10,236 nucleotides of DNA from Flavobacteriaceae bacterium. GTDB lineage: Bacteria; Bacteroidota; Bacteroidia; Flavobacteriales; Flavobacteriaceae. The stretch is taken from assembly GCA_018623955.1 (NCBI GenBank), contig JAAZUX010000013.1:1-10236 (forward strand), read 5' to 3'. Of the stretch, positions 1 through 7,630 are shown piece after piece (position 1 is the first letter of the stretch; each line of letters opens with the position of its first letter). A program made the position numbers and the translations under genes. Under the pieces are notes generated by a model. The model was not told the DNA's origin and made no database searches. It worked only from the letters and a program-made list of their open reading frames with translations.

Positions 1-439
1 AAAATTGATGGATGGCAAAAGAAAGCACCGAGCGAATGCGCATCACCGCACTAAAAGTGGCTGTCCTTACCCGCAAATGTGCCTTTTCTCGTAAAAATTC
101 AAAACTGTGTTTTTTGGGTTGAATGGGGTAGAGATCCGGATCGGCCTCACCGACGATTTCGATGGTTTCGACCAATACCTCTTGGGATTGACCCTTGCCC
201 ATGCTCTCAACGAGTTGACCCGTAATCTCAACCGCCGCACCTGTGTTGATTTTCTTCAGTAGGCTTTCATCGGTGTTTTCGAAATCTACAACACATTGGA
301 GGTTTTCGATGGTGGAGCCGTCATTAAGGGCAATGAATCGGTTGGCACGAAATGTCCTTACCCAACCCCTGACCGTTACAGTATCGTGTTTTTGGGGTTG
401 ACTCAATAATTCGGCTAATCGAGGGTATTTCATGGTCAT
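1..439 (-). CDS. asnS: Asparaginyl-tRNA synthetase, N-terminal part (3' end outside window)
   Basis: Class II aminoacyl-tRNA synthetase that charges tRNA-Asn with asparagine in the cytoplasm. The window shows about the first 146 residues, open through base 1 with no stop. The visible part is the N-terminal OB-fold anticodon-binding domain: VRGWVRTFRANRFIALNDGS early on, then NLQCVVDFEN and VESMGKGQSQEV. The linker into the catalytic domain follows, with the family stretch YPIQPKKHSFEFLREKAHLRVRT and then the start of motif 1 (FSAVMRIRSVLSFAIHQF). Two in-frame ATGs lie two codons apart at 439 and 433, and either could be the start. No Shine-Dalgarno is visible. The gene follows the RND exporter after 40 nt, a gap that contains a TAnnTTTG box, so it may begin its own transcript. 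AspRS is unlikely because the YPIQPKKHS linker is typical of AsnRS. Confidence 0.95.
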   Translation of the reverse strand, partial: MTMKYPRLAELLSQPQKHDTVTVRGWVRTFRANRFIALNDGSTIENLQCVVDFENTDESLLKKINTGAAVEITGQLVESMGKGQSQEVLVETIEIVGEADPDLYPIQPKKHSFEFLREKAHLRVRTATFSAVMRIRSVLSFAIHQF

Positions 440-451
440 CAATTTTCAGCG

Positions 452-459
452 CAAAGATA
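452..459 (-). promoter_or_regulatory. Candidate -7 promoter box (TATCTTTG) for asnS
   Basis: TATCTTTG matches the TAnnTTTG -7 consensus of the Bacteroidota primary sigma factor. It lies in the 40-nt gap after the exporter gene. The box ends 12 nt before the ATG at 439 and 18 nt before the one at 433, so the leader would be very short. I see no good TTG/TTTG element at the -33 position, so support rests on the box, its place and the similar spacing before pyrH and nadA. Confidence 0.45.
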
Positions 460-479
460 GGTTTATTTACAGAAAAGAT

Positions 480-2867
480 TTAGGATTTTTTTCTGCCCTC
501 CTCCGGGACTATATTGATTTTTGGTGCTTTTAATACTTTCGCGTTGCTCACGGTATCTTCCAATGAAATCAGCAGTGAAGGCAGCAGAATCAAATTGGCC
601 AGCATGGCAAACAGCAAGGTGACCGAAACCAAACCTCCCAAGGCTACCGTCCCACCAAAATTGGAACTCATAAATACAGCAAACCCAAAGAACAATACAA
701 TCGAAGTATAAAACATACTGACTGCTGTTTCCCGCAATGCAGTATATACAGCAGTTTTGATTTTCCACTTGTTGGCGATCAATTCTTGTCTGTATTTGGC
801 CAGGAAATGGATGGTGTCATCTACCGAAATCCCAAAGGCAATACTAAAGACCAAAATGGTTGAGGGTTTGAGGGGAATGCCCGAAAAACCCATCACACCG
901 GCTGTAATGATTAGCGGTAACAAATTAGGGATCAATGAAATCACAATCATTTTAAAGGATCGGAACATATAGGCCATAAAAAGTGCAATCAATAAAATGG
1001 CCAATGACAAGGAGATGATTAAATTTCGGATCAGATAATGAGTCCCTTTGAGGTACAACAAGGTTTTTCCGGTCAACTTGACCTTGTAACGCTCAGGAGG
1101 AAATATTTTATCGATTTCTTTTAGCAAATCCTCCTCAATTTCTTCGATACGTTCTGTTGTAATGTCTTTCATAAAAGTCGTTACCCTGTTGAATTGAGCA
1201 GTGCTGTCGATATAATTTTCCATCAAACCTTTGGAATCTTTGACATTTTTGAGATAGCGGGCAATAAAAGAATTTTCTTGAGATGTTGGGAGTTTATAAT
1301 AGTTGGGATTGCCATTGTAGTAGGCTTGTTTGATGAATTTAACACCACTGACCGATGAGATCGGAGTAGAGAGTTCGGGAATGTCTTCGATGTATTGTTC
1401 AAGTTTGTCTATTCTTTTGAGGGTGGAAAGTCTTGTGGCTCCCCCTCTTATTCTACTATCAACAATTATTTCTATGGGTACGATACCGTTAAATTCGTCG
1501 TCAAAGAAAAGGATGTCCTTAAAAAACTCAGCTTTTTTGGGCATGTCCTCAATGATACTCCCCGAAATATTGATTTGATATATCCCAATGATACCCAGTA
1601 CCAAACTGACGATGGAGATGATATAAACATTGATTCTTTTGTGTCTGACTTTGTCCTCCATCCATTTCACAAACTTTTTCAGGTATGGGCTGTTAAGGTG
1701 TTTTAGGTGTTTTTTACTGGGGCGAGACATAAAACTGTAGGCAATGGGAATGATCAACAGAGAAAGTAAAAAGATTGCGATGATATTGATTGAGGCAACA
1801 ATCCCAAATTCCTTTAATACTTTACTGTCGGTCAGAATAAAAGTAGCAAAACCCGATGCGGTGGTCAGGTTGGTCATCAGTGTGGCATTACCAATTTTCA
1901 TAATCACCCGTTGTAAGGACTTGACCATGTTTCCGTGTTTTGCAACTTCTTGTTGGTATTTGTTGATCAGAAAAATACAATTGGGCACTCCAATAACGAT
2001 AATCAAGGGAGGGATCAGTGCAGTGAGTATGGTAATTTCATAACTGAGCCACCCCAAAATTCCAAAGGCCCACATGACCCCGATCAACACCACAAACATG
2101 GAGATGAAGGTGGCCCTGAAAGATCTGAAGAAAAGAAAAAAGATCAGACTGGTTAACAGCATGGCCGAGAGGACAAAAATGCCTATTTCATCTACAATAT
2201 TTTGGGCGTTCAAAGTTCTGATGTAGGGCATGCCCGAGATTTTGACATCCAAGCCTGTTTCCTTTTCAAAAGCGATAATCAAGGGGAGGAAAGTCTTAAA
2301 AATAAAATCTTTCCGCTGTACGGTATTCACGATCTTTTTGTCCATATAAATGGCAGATCGTATCGTTTCAACATCCGGGTCGTAGAGTATGTTTTTGTAA
2401 AACGGGAGTTCTAAAAGAAGTTTTTGTTTAAATTTTTCAATGTCAGAAAGCTCGTAATCCGCAACATCAAAAACCGATTTGAGCACAAATGATTTTAAGT
2501 TTTCGTCCTTGATCAACTCCTGAACATTGTTGGTGGATAGGGTAAAATCCACCTCCGGAAAGGATTCTATTTTTTCGTTCAGGGCGATCCATTTTTCAAA
2601 GATTTTGGGTTCAAAAAATTCTTCTTCTTTGAGGGCGATAACCATCAGATTTCCCTCTTCACCAAATGTTTTTACAAAGGCATCATACTGGATATTTTCG
2701 GGATGCTTACTGGGCAGCAGATTTGCCTCTGTAAAAGTAAACCGCATGTATTGCCATTGTGAACTAAAAAACAGGGTGGCCAATACGATCATCCCAATGA
2801 TCAGTATGCGGTTTCTCAGAATTAAGCTCGCAACAATACCCCAAAAATTATTTTTACGCTTCATCAT
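480..2867 (-). CDS. RND-superfamily (MMPL/COG1033-like) inner-membrane exporter
   Basis: A 795-residue inner-membrane transporter with the two-fold RND plan: one membrane helix then a large periplasmic loop then five helices, repeated. Helix 1 is near residues 18-36 and loop 1 near 40-222. Helices 2-6 lie around 228-378 and helix 7 near 412-431. Loop 2 covers about 432-612 and helices 8-12 lie around 613-768. The second half carries the conserved proton-relay motif FGISVDDTIHFL (D683, D684). At the matching place in the first half the sequence is GVPNCIFL (P295, N296), without acids. There is no neighbouring membrane-fusion protein or TolC-type channel, so it resembles stand-alone MMPL, HpnN or Patched-like exporters more than AcrB. 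Export of lipids or other hydrophobic molecules is an inference from those relatives; the substrate is unknown. It begins 27 nt after frr with two consecutive ATGs and is probably co-transcribed with pyrH-frr. Confidence 0.9.
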   Translation of the reverse strand: MMKRKNNFWGIVASLILRNRILIIGMIVLATLFFSSQWQYMRFTFTEANLLPSKHPENIQYDAFVKTFGEEGNLMVIALKEEEFFEPKIFEKWIALNEKIESFPEVDFTLSTNNVQELIKDENLKSFVLKSVFDVADYELSDIEKFKQKLLLELPFYKNILYDPDVETIRSAIYMDKKIVNTVQRKDFIFKTFLPLIIAFEKETGLDVKISGMPYIRTLNAQNIVDEIGIFVLSAMLLTSLIFFLFFRSFRATFISMFVVLIGVMWAFGILGWLSYEITILTALIPPLIIVIGVPNCIFLINKYQQEVAKHGNMVKSLQRVIMKIGNATLMTNLTTASGFATFILTDSKVLKEFGIVASINIIAIFLLSLLIIPIAYSFMSRPSKKHLKHLNSPYLKKFVKWMEDKVRHKRINVYIISIVSLVLGIIGIYQINISGSIIEDMPKKAEFFKDILFFDDEFNGIVPIEIIVDSRIRGGATRLSTLKRIDKLEQYIEDIPELSTPISSVSGVKFIKQAYYNGNPNYYKLPTSQENSFIARYLKNVKDSKGLMENYIDSTAQFNRVTTFMKDITTERIEEIEEDLLKEIDKIFPPERYKVKLTGKTLLYLKGTHYLIRNLIISLSLAILLIALFMAYMFRSFKMIVISLIPNLLPLIITAGVMGFSGIPLKPSTILVFSIAFGISVDDTIHFLAKYRQELIANKWKIKTAVYTALRETAVSMFYTSIVLFFGFAVFMSSNFGGTVALGGLVSVTLLFAMLANLILLPSLLISLEDTVSNAKVLKAPKINIVPEEGRKKS

Positions 2868-2894
2868 CGACAGACACCACCAGCGTTGGGCATA

Positions 2895-3449
2895 CTACAC
2901 GGTTAAAATTTCTTTTTCCTTGACGTTAAGAATTTCGTCTACTTTGTTGATGTATTGATCCGTCAATTCTTGAATGTCTATTTCAGCATTTTTTTGGAGG
3001 TCTTCTGAACTATCGGTTTTTTTGATCTCATTGTTGGCATCTTTTCGGGCATTTCTGATGGCTATTTTGGCGTTTTCAGCCTCTGCTTTTGCCAGTTTGA
3101 CCAGTTCTTTTCTACGCTCCTCTGTCAGTGGGGGGATGTTGATAATCAGAGATTCTCCGTTGTTCATCGGATTAAAGCCTATATTGGCTTGTAATATTCC
3201 TTTTTCAATTTCGGGTAATAAAGCTTTTTCCCAGGGTTGAATGCTCAGGGTTCTTCCATCGGGTGTGTTTACGTTGGCCACTTGATTCAGGGGAGTGGGA
3301 GTTCCGTAATATTCCACCATTACAGCATTTAACATAATAGGGTTTGCCTTTCCTGCTCTGATGTTGAGCAGTTCTTTTTCCAAATGTTTGACAGACAAAT
3401 CCATGCTTTCTTTTGCAGTTTCGGTGATGATAATGATTTCTTCGTTCAT
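2895..3449 (-). CDS. frr: Ribosome recycling factor
   Basis: Cytoplasmic protein that, together with EF-G, splits the post-termination ribosome so that subunits can be reused. The 184 residues match the usual family length of about 185. Family motifs are in order: RAGKANP (31-37), VEYYGTPTPLNQ (45-56), the QPWEK stretch (71-75), IPPLTEERRKELVKLAK (105-121), IRNARKDAN (131-139) and a C-terminal helix around DSSEDLQK. Helical heptads in the N- and C-terminal thirds fit the three-helix bundle of domain I, and the middle part fits the smaller domain II. The ATG at 3449 lies 12 nt after the pyrH stop, consistent with co-transcription. The pyrH-frr pair is one of the most conserved bacterial neighbourhoods. 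Confidence 0.98.
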   Translation of the reverse strand: MNEEIIIITETAKESMDLSVKHLEKELLNIRAGKANPIMLNAVMVEYYGTPTPLNQVANVNTPDGRTLSIQPWEKALLPEIEKGILQANIGFNPMNNGESLIINIPPLTEERRKELVKLAKAEAENAKIAIRNARKDANNEIKKTDSSEDLQKNAEIDIQELTDQYINKVDEILNVKEKEILTV

Positions 3450-3461
3450 TTTGGTGACATT

Positions 3462-4169
3462 TTAAAGATCGACTCGGGTTCCTATGTTTTCGCCCTTTAT
3501 TATTCTACTGAGGTTTCCTTTGGTATTCATATCAAAAACAATAATGGGCAGCTTGTTTTCCTGACTCAAGGTAAAAGCAGTGGTATCCATGATCTTGAGT
3601 CCTTTTTTCAGTACATCGTCGAATGATAGGGTGTCAAACTTGATGGCTTCTTTATTTTTTTCGGGGTCCTCGTTGTAGATGCCATCTACTCGGGTTCCCT
3701 TCAATATCACATCGGCATTGATTTCTATGGCGCGCAGCACCGCGGCGGAATCGGTTGTGAAATAGGGGTTTCCCGTTCCCGATCCAAAAATAACAACCCT
3801 TCCTTTTTCCAGATGACGCGTGGCCCTTCTTTTGATAAAAGGCTCTGCAATGGCTTCGATTTTGATGGCCGTTTGCAATCTGGTTGGAACATCGTTGTTT
3901 TCCAATGCGCTTTGTAGAGCCAAACCGTTAATTACTGTTGCAAGCATTCCCATATAATCGGCCTGAACGCGATCCATACCTTTGCTGGCTCCAGAAACTC
4001 CCCTGAAAATATTTCCCCCACCGATGACGATGGCGATTTCTGTCCCCGTTTTTTGTATTTCCTTGATCTCGGTAGCGTACTCGTTGAGCCTCACCGGATC
4101 AATGCCATGATTCTGATGGCCCATCAGTGCTTCACCACTTAATTTAAGAAGGATTCTTTTGTATTTCAT
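3462..4169 (-). CDS. pyrH: UMP kinase (uridylate kinase)
   Basis: Phosphorylates UMP to UDP with ATP in pyrimidine nucleotide synthesis. The bacterial enzyme is a hexamer of the amino-acid-kinase fold, unrelated to eukaryotic UMP/CMP kinase. From the ATG at 4169 it is 235 residues, the normal length. Visible motifs are KLSGEAL (9-15), the glycine-rich IGGGNIFRG (49-57), [20 protein letters not shown] (66-85), the [15 protein letters not shown] nucleotide-site stretch (129-143) and [13 protein letters not shown] (157-169). An in-frame GTG at 4184 would add five residues (MEFQA), but it overlaps the candidate promoter box, and the family begins [15 protein letters not shown], so the ATG is preferred. 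The gene follows nadC rather than the usual rpsB-tsf pair. Confidence 0.97.
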   Translation of the reverse strand: MKYKRILLKLSGEALMGHQNHGIDPVRLNEYATEIKEIQKTGTEIAIVIGGGNIFRGVSGASKGMDRVQADYMGMLATVINGLALQSALENNDVPTRLQTAIKIEAIAEPFIKRRATRHLEKGRVVIFGSGTGNPYFTTDSAAVLRAIEINADVILKGTRVDGIYNEDPEKNKEAIKFDTLSFDDVLKKGLKIMDTTAFTLSQENKLPIIVFDMNTKGNLSRIIKGENIGTRVDL

Positions 4170-4173
4170 AGCT

Positions 4174-4183
4174 TGGAATTCCA
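4174..4183. repeat. 10-bp perfect palindrome in the pyrH leader
   Basis: TGGAATTCCA is its own reverse complement. It fills most of the 14 nt between the last candidate -7 box and the pyrH ATG. It is short enough to be chance and too short for a stable hairpin. Its place at the presumed transcription start is the only reason to list it. Confidence 0.3.
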
Positions 4184-4201
4184 CAAATATAGCAAATATA
4201 G
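4184..4201 (-). promoter_or_regulatory. Tandem -7 promoter boxes before pyrH in a 9-bp direct repeat
   Basis: On the plus strand CAAATATAG occurs twice in direct succession (4184-4192 and 4193-4201). Read on the minus strand this gives two TATATTTG boxes, 4200-4193 and 4191-4184, both perfect TAnnTTTG matches. The nearer box ends 14 nt before the pyrH ATG. The gap after nadC is 41 nt. No clear TTG element stands 19-21 nt upstream of either box. The likely role is a promoter for pyrH-frr-exporter, possibly with two start points 9 nt apart. Confidence 0.5.
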
Positions 4202-4210
4202 AGGGAACCT

Positions 4211-5071
4211 TTATACCGCTTTTAAACTCAAATCTACGGGAACTGCGGCATAGGTAAGCGCTCCCATGGATACATAATCCACGCCTGTTTCGGCATAGGA
4301 GACCAAGTCGTGTGCACTAATATTTCCTGAGGCTTCAGTTTCGAATTTTCCATTGATTTTTTCGACATTTTCCATCAGAGTTTCGGGAGTCATATTGTCC
4401 AAAAGAATTCTTTTTACCCAGGGAAAATGCATTACCTGATCGATCTCAAGTTCGTTTCTCACTTCTACAATGACCGGTACTTCTATAGTATTTTGCGTTA
4501 AATAAGCTTTTGTTTTTTCCAAAGCTTGGGATACACCACCACAAAAATCGATGTGGTTGTCCTTGATCATGATCGCATCAAACAACCCCATCCTATGGTT
4601 GTAACCTCCACCAATGGTGACCGCCCATTTTTCGGGATAACGGAATCCTGGTGTGGTTTTACGTGTATCGAGAATTTTACATTTGGTGTGTTTTATCTTC
4701 TGACTGAGTTGATGGGACAGTGTCGCAATGCCACTCATTCTTTGCATACAGTTCAGGACCAATCGCTCGGAGGCCAAGAGTGACTTGGCGCTACCTTCGA
4801 CCCGAAAGGCCACTGCACCCGGTTCCAATTTTTCGCCTTCTTTGGCCAGAAGGTTTAGGCGCAATGAAGAGTCATAACGGTAGAAAATCTTTTGGGCCAA
4901 GGTGATACCGGCAATGACACAATTGTCTTTGACTTTCAAAACAGCCTCCCTTTTTAAATCATCGTCAAAACAGGCATTGCTGCTGTGGTCGCCACCTTCA
5001 ATGTCTTCTTTAAGGGCTTGATCAATAAAGCGATCAATGGCGTCTTTATGGGTATCGTAAAAATTATTCAA
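4211..5071 (-). CDS. nadC: Nicotinate-nucleotide pyrophosphorylase (carboxylating), quinolinate phosphoribosyltransferase
   Basis: Converts quinolinate and PRPP to nicotinate mononucleotide, CO2 and pyrophosphate, the last step of the de novo branch encoded here. It is 286 residues, the normal size for this homodimeric enzyme. The N-terminal sandwich domain holds [10 protein letters not shown] (20-29). The barrel holds [17 protein letters not shown] (101-117), the substrate-binding [10 protein letters not shown] (135-144), [23 protein letters not shown] (151-173), VEVRN (202-206), LLDNM (223-227), EASGN (246-250) and a final DYVSMGALT (265-273). The start is a TTG at 5071 that overlaps the end of nadB by 8 nt. 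There is no in-frame ATG before residue 109, too late to keep the N-terminal domain, so TTG is the most plausible start. An AAAGGAG stretch lies roughly 20 nt upstream, probably too far to act as a Shine-Dalgarno. Confidence 0.96.
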   Translation of the reverse strand: MNNFYDTHKDAIDRFIDQALKEDIEGGDHSSNACFDDDLKREAVLKVKDNCVIAGITLAQKIFYRYDSSLRLNLLAKEGEKLEPGAVAFRVEGSAKSLLASERLVLNCMQRMSGIATLSHQLSQKIKHTKCKILDTRKTTPGFRYPEKWAVTIGGGYNHRMGLFDAIMIKDNHIDFCGGVSQALEKTKAYLTQNTIEVPVIVEVRNELEIDQVMHFPWVKRILLDNMTPETLMENVEKINGKFETEASGNISAHDLVSYAETGVDYVSMGALTYAAVPVDLSLKAV

Positions 5072-6620
5072 CGTAGTCTTGATTGTAAAAAACTCCTTTA
5101 TTTTGTTTTAAGTCTTGAGACTGTTTGATCATCAAATAGGCCACACTCACCATATTTCTCAACTCACAAATCCCCAAGGTCAATTTGTTTTGTCGGTAAA
5201 TGTCTTGGGTTTCCATGAAAATTTTTTTTAACTCCATTTCAGCCTCAGTCAGTCCTGATGAGGTTTTGAAAATACCCACTTTGGTGGTCATTAAGTTTTG
5301 CAATTGCTTTTTCATTTGACCAATGGCGCTGATTTTTTCATTAGAAATATAATGTTCTTCTTTCCATTCGGGAAGTTGGAGGTAAAAATCTTGAGAGGGA
5401 AGATCTCCCTTCATTTGATCGATGGAGTTCAGTGCCGCCCGATGAGAAAACACCAGAGATTCCAGCAGTGAATTAGAAGCCAAACGATTGGCTCCGTGCA
5501 GGCCTGTATGGCTGCATTCGCCTATGGAATACAATCCCTTTAGTTTTGTTTCTCCATAGTGATTTACACTGATACCACCACAGAAATAGTGGGCGGCCGG
5601 GATCACCGGAATGGGATCTTTGGGGGGATTGATTCCCATTTTTTGACAATTCTCCTTTATGGTGGGGAACTGATTTTCAAATTCTTTTTCGCCGATGGCT
5701 TGACAATCCAAAAGAACATAATCGTCTCCGGTTTCATTGACCACTTCGGCAATGGATCGGGCAACGATGTCCCTTGGAGCAAGCTCGGCCCGAGGGTGAT
5801 ATTCGGTCATGAATCTTTTGCCGGATATGGTTTTTAAAATGGCACCTTCCCCCCGAACAGCCTCTGATATCAAAAAAGTATTCCCGTTGATTTTGGGATA
5901 AAGTGCAGTGGGGTGAAATTGAACAAATGGCAACCCTTCCATAAAGACTTTGGCCCTATAGGCAGCCCCCAAGCCGTCTCCCGTGGCGTTTTCGGGATTG
6001 GTGGTATGAGAGAAAAGCTGTCCGGCCCCTCCGGTACTTAAAACGGTGATTTGTGCTGAAATTTTAATGATTTCCTGTTCCAAATTCGAAATTACATATG
6101 CCCCATAACATCTTTGATAATGGCTTCCACTGTGGTGGTCTGTAATCAAATCCACCAAGGTGTGATTTTCCAAAAGAGAGATATTGGAAAAAGTTTTGAT
6201 TTTACGGATCAGGGATTTCTGAATTTCAAGTCCGGTTTTGTCTTTGTGATGTACAATCCTTTTTTCGGAATGTCCTCCTTCTTGGGTAAGGTGTAATCCA
6301 TTTTTTTGTTTGTCGAAGTGGGTGCCCCAATCGATCAATTCTTGGAGGCGTTCCTGTCCTTCTTTTACAACAAACTCTACCACCTCCTTATCGCATTCTC
6401 CTGCTCCGGCGATCAGGGTGTCTTCGACGTGTTTGTCAAAAGAGTCTTTCTGAAAATTGGAGACCACGGCGATTCCACCTTGTGCATATCTTGTATTGCT
6501 TTCCAGCAGGCTGTTTTTTGAAATCATAACGATTTCGAGTTTTGGATTTTGCTCTGCCATTTTGATGGCGTAGGTCAATCCGGAAATACCACTTCCTATG
6601 ACGAGTACATTGGTATTCAT
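5064..6620 (-). CDS. nadB: L-aspartate oxidase
   Basis: FAD enzyme that oxidises L-aspartate to iminoaspartate, using oxygen or fumarate as electron acceptor, the first step of de novo NAD synthesis. It is 518 residues. The N-terminal dinucleotide fold shows GSGISG (9-14), followed by SNTRYAQGGIAVV (41-53). Residues that align by motif with the catalytic set known from the E. coli enzyme are E114 (in QEGGHS), H236 (FHPTAL), R283 (APRDIVAR), H344 (AAHYFCGG) and R379 (HGANR). GLYSIGECSHTGLHGANRLASNS (372-394, approximate) is the FAD-binding C-terminal signature. A helical domain of about 110 residues closes the protein. This set favours aspartate oxidase over succinate dehydrogenase flavoprotein. 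The tail ends [11 protein letters not shown] where many relatives have a SRGLHYTLDYP-like ending, a mild divergence. It starts 4 nt after nadA. Confidence 0.97.
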   Translation of the reverse strand: MNTNVLVIGSGISGLTYAIKMAEQNPKLEIVMISKNSLLESNTRYAQGGIAVVSNFQKDSFDKHVEDTLIAGAGECDKEVVEFVVKEGQERLQELIDWGTHFDKQKNGLHLTQEGGHSEKRIVHHKDKTGLEIQKSLIRKIKTFSNISLLENHTLVDLITDHHSGSHYQRCYGAYVISNLEQEIIKISAQITVLSTGGAGQLFSHTTNPENATGDGLGAAYRAKVFMEGLPFVQFHPTALYPKINGNTFLISEAVRGEGAILKTISGKRFMTEYHPRAELAPRDIVARSIAEVVNETGDDYVLLDCQAIGEKEFENQFPTIKENCQKMGINPPKDPIPVIPAAHYFCGGISVNHYGETKLKGLYSIGECSHTGLHGANRLASNSLLESLVFSHRAALNSIDQMKGDLPSQDFYLQLPEWKEEHYISNEKISAIGQMKKQLQNLMTTKVGIFKTSSGLTEAEMELKKIFMETQDIYRQNKLTLGICELRNMVSVAYLMIKQSQDLKQNKGVFYNQDYVE

Positions 6621-6624
6621 ATTT

Positions 6625-7620
6625 CTAGCCGAGCTTTAGCATTCTGGTGATGGGAAGTTTGGCTTTTTCTATCAGGCTTTGGGAAAGTTTTACCTCGGGC
6701 TGTCCATGTTCCAAACACAGATATAATTTCTCCAGTGTATTGAGTTTCATAAAGGCACATTCACTACAAGCACACGTTTCATCTTCTACCGGGGCAGGAA
6801 TAAATGTTTTTTGGGGACAGCGTTTTTTCATCTCGTGAAGAATTCCCGCCTCGGTAGCTACGATAAAGCTTTGTGCGGAATCTTTCTCTACAAAGTTTAA
6901 CAAGCCTGAAGTACTGCCAATGTAATGTGCAATATCAAGAACTTGAGATTCACTTTCCGGATGTGCGATGAATTTGGCTGTGGGGTTTTCCATGGAGAGC
7001 GTTACAATTCTTTCGAATGAGAAAGCTTCGTGAACGATACAAGATCCGTCCCATAAGATCATATCCCTACCGGTTTCTCTGATCAGATAACGTCCCAGGT
7101 TTTTGTCGGGAGCAAAAATGATGGTCTCTCCTTCGGGTATGGAATCAATCACCCTTACTGCATTACTCGAGGTACATACAATGGAACTCAATGCTTTAAT
7201 TTCTGCCGAGCAATTGATGTAGGTCACTACATGTGCACCGGGGTATTGGTCAATAAATTTTTTAAAATCCGGAGGCGGGCAGGAGTCGGCTAGCGAGCAG
7301 CCTGCATTCAGATCCGGGAGGATGACTTTTTTGGTGGGATTGATGATTTTGGCCGTTTCGGCCATAAAATGCACTCCGGCAAAAACAATCGTTTCGGCTT
7401 CAACTTTTTCTGCCGCTTGAGCCAAATATAGGCTGTCGCCTAAGTAGTCGGCCAACTCTTGAATTTCGGCTTCTTGATAGTAATGCGCCAGCAATACTGC
7501 CTTTTTTTCTTTTTTGAGTCGCTTGATTGCTGAAACTAAATCAAGTCCTTCAGGGATTTCTAAATCCAAGTATCCCCTGCGGTTCAACCTTTTCGTTACC
7601 TCATCTGAGGTGAGTTCCAT
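6625..7620 (-). CDS. nadA: Quinolinate synthase A (4Fe-4S)
   Basis: Condenses iminoaspartate from NadB with dihydroxyacetone phosphate to give quinolinate. The ATG at 7620 gives 331 residues. The open frame runs back to a TTG at 7656 (12 extra residues), but that segment covers the candidate promoter and is not family-like. Motifs include AHYYQEAEIQELADYLGDSL (45-64), AGVHFMAETAKI (81-92), LPDLNAGCSLADSC (101-114), YINCSAEIKA (134-143), APDKNLGRY (170-178) and the DGSCIVHE stretch (191-198). Cluster ligands by family alignment are C108, C194 and C288. The last lies in CACSEC (283-288), a C-x-C-x-x-C arrangement, whereas E. coli has C-x-x-C-x-x-C. The oxygen-sensitive cluster and the unstable iminoaspartate make close coupling with NadB sensible, matching the 4-nt gap to nadB. 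Confidence 0.97.
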   Translation of the reverse strand: MELTSDEVTKRLNRRGYLDLEIPEGLDLVSAIKRLKKEKKAVLLAHYYQEAEIQELADYLGDSLYLAQAAEKVEAETIVFAGVHFMAETAKIINPTKKVILPDLNAGCSLADSCPPPDFKKFIDQYPGAHVVTYINCSAEIKALSSIVCTSSNAVRVIDSIPEGETIIFAPDKNLGRYLIRETGRDMILWDGSCIVHEAFSFERIVTLSMENPTAKFIAHPESESQVLDIAHYIGSTSGLLNFVEKDSAQSFIVATEAGILHEMKKRCPQKTFIPAPVEDETCACSECAFMKLNTLEKLYLCLEHGQPEVKLSQSLIEKAKLPITRMLKLG

Positions 7621-7630
7621 AATCAAATGA

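Noticed and set aside
463..768. 101-residue minus-strand open frame overlapping the end of the exporter gene
   Set aside because: It lies in another frame inside the conserved C-terminal half of the RND protein, reads as a random cysteine/phenylalanine-rich peptide and crosses the candidate asnS promoter.
1395..2958. Plus-strand open frames of 70-143 residues opposite the RND exporter
   Set aside because: They are antisense to a well-supported gene, have no recognisable motif, and their composition follows the complementary frame.
4170..4184. GTG start at 4184 for pyrH, giving a 240-residue protein
   Set aside because: The five extra residues are not family-like and the GTG is part of the candidate -7 box; the ATG at 4169 gives the canonical N-terminus.
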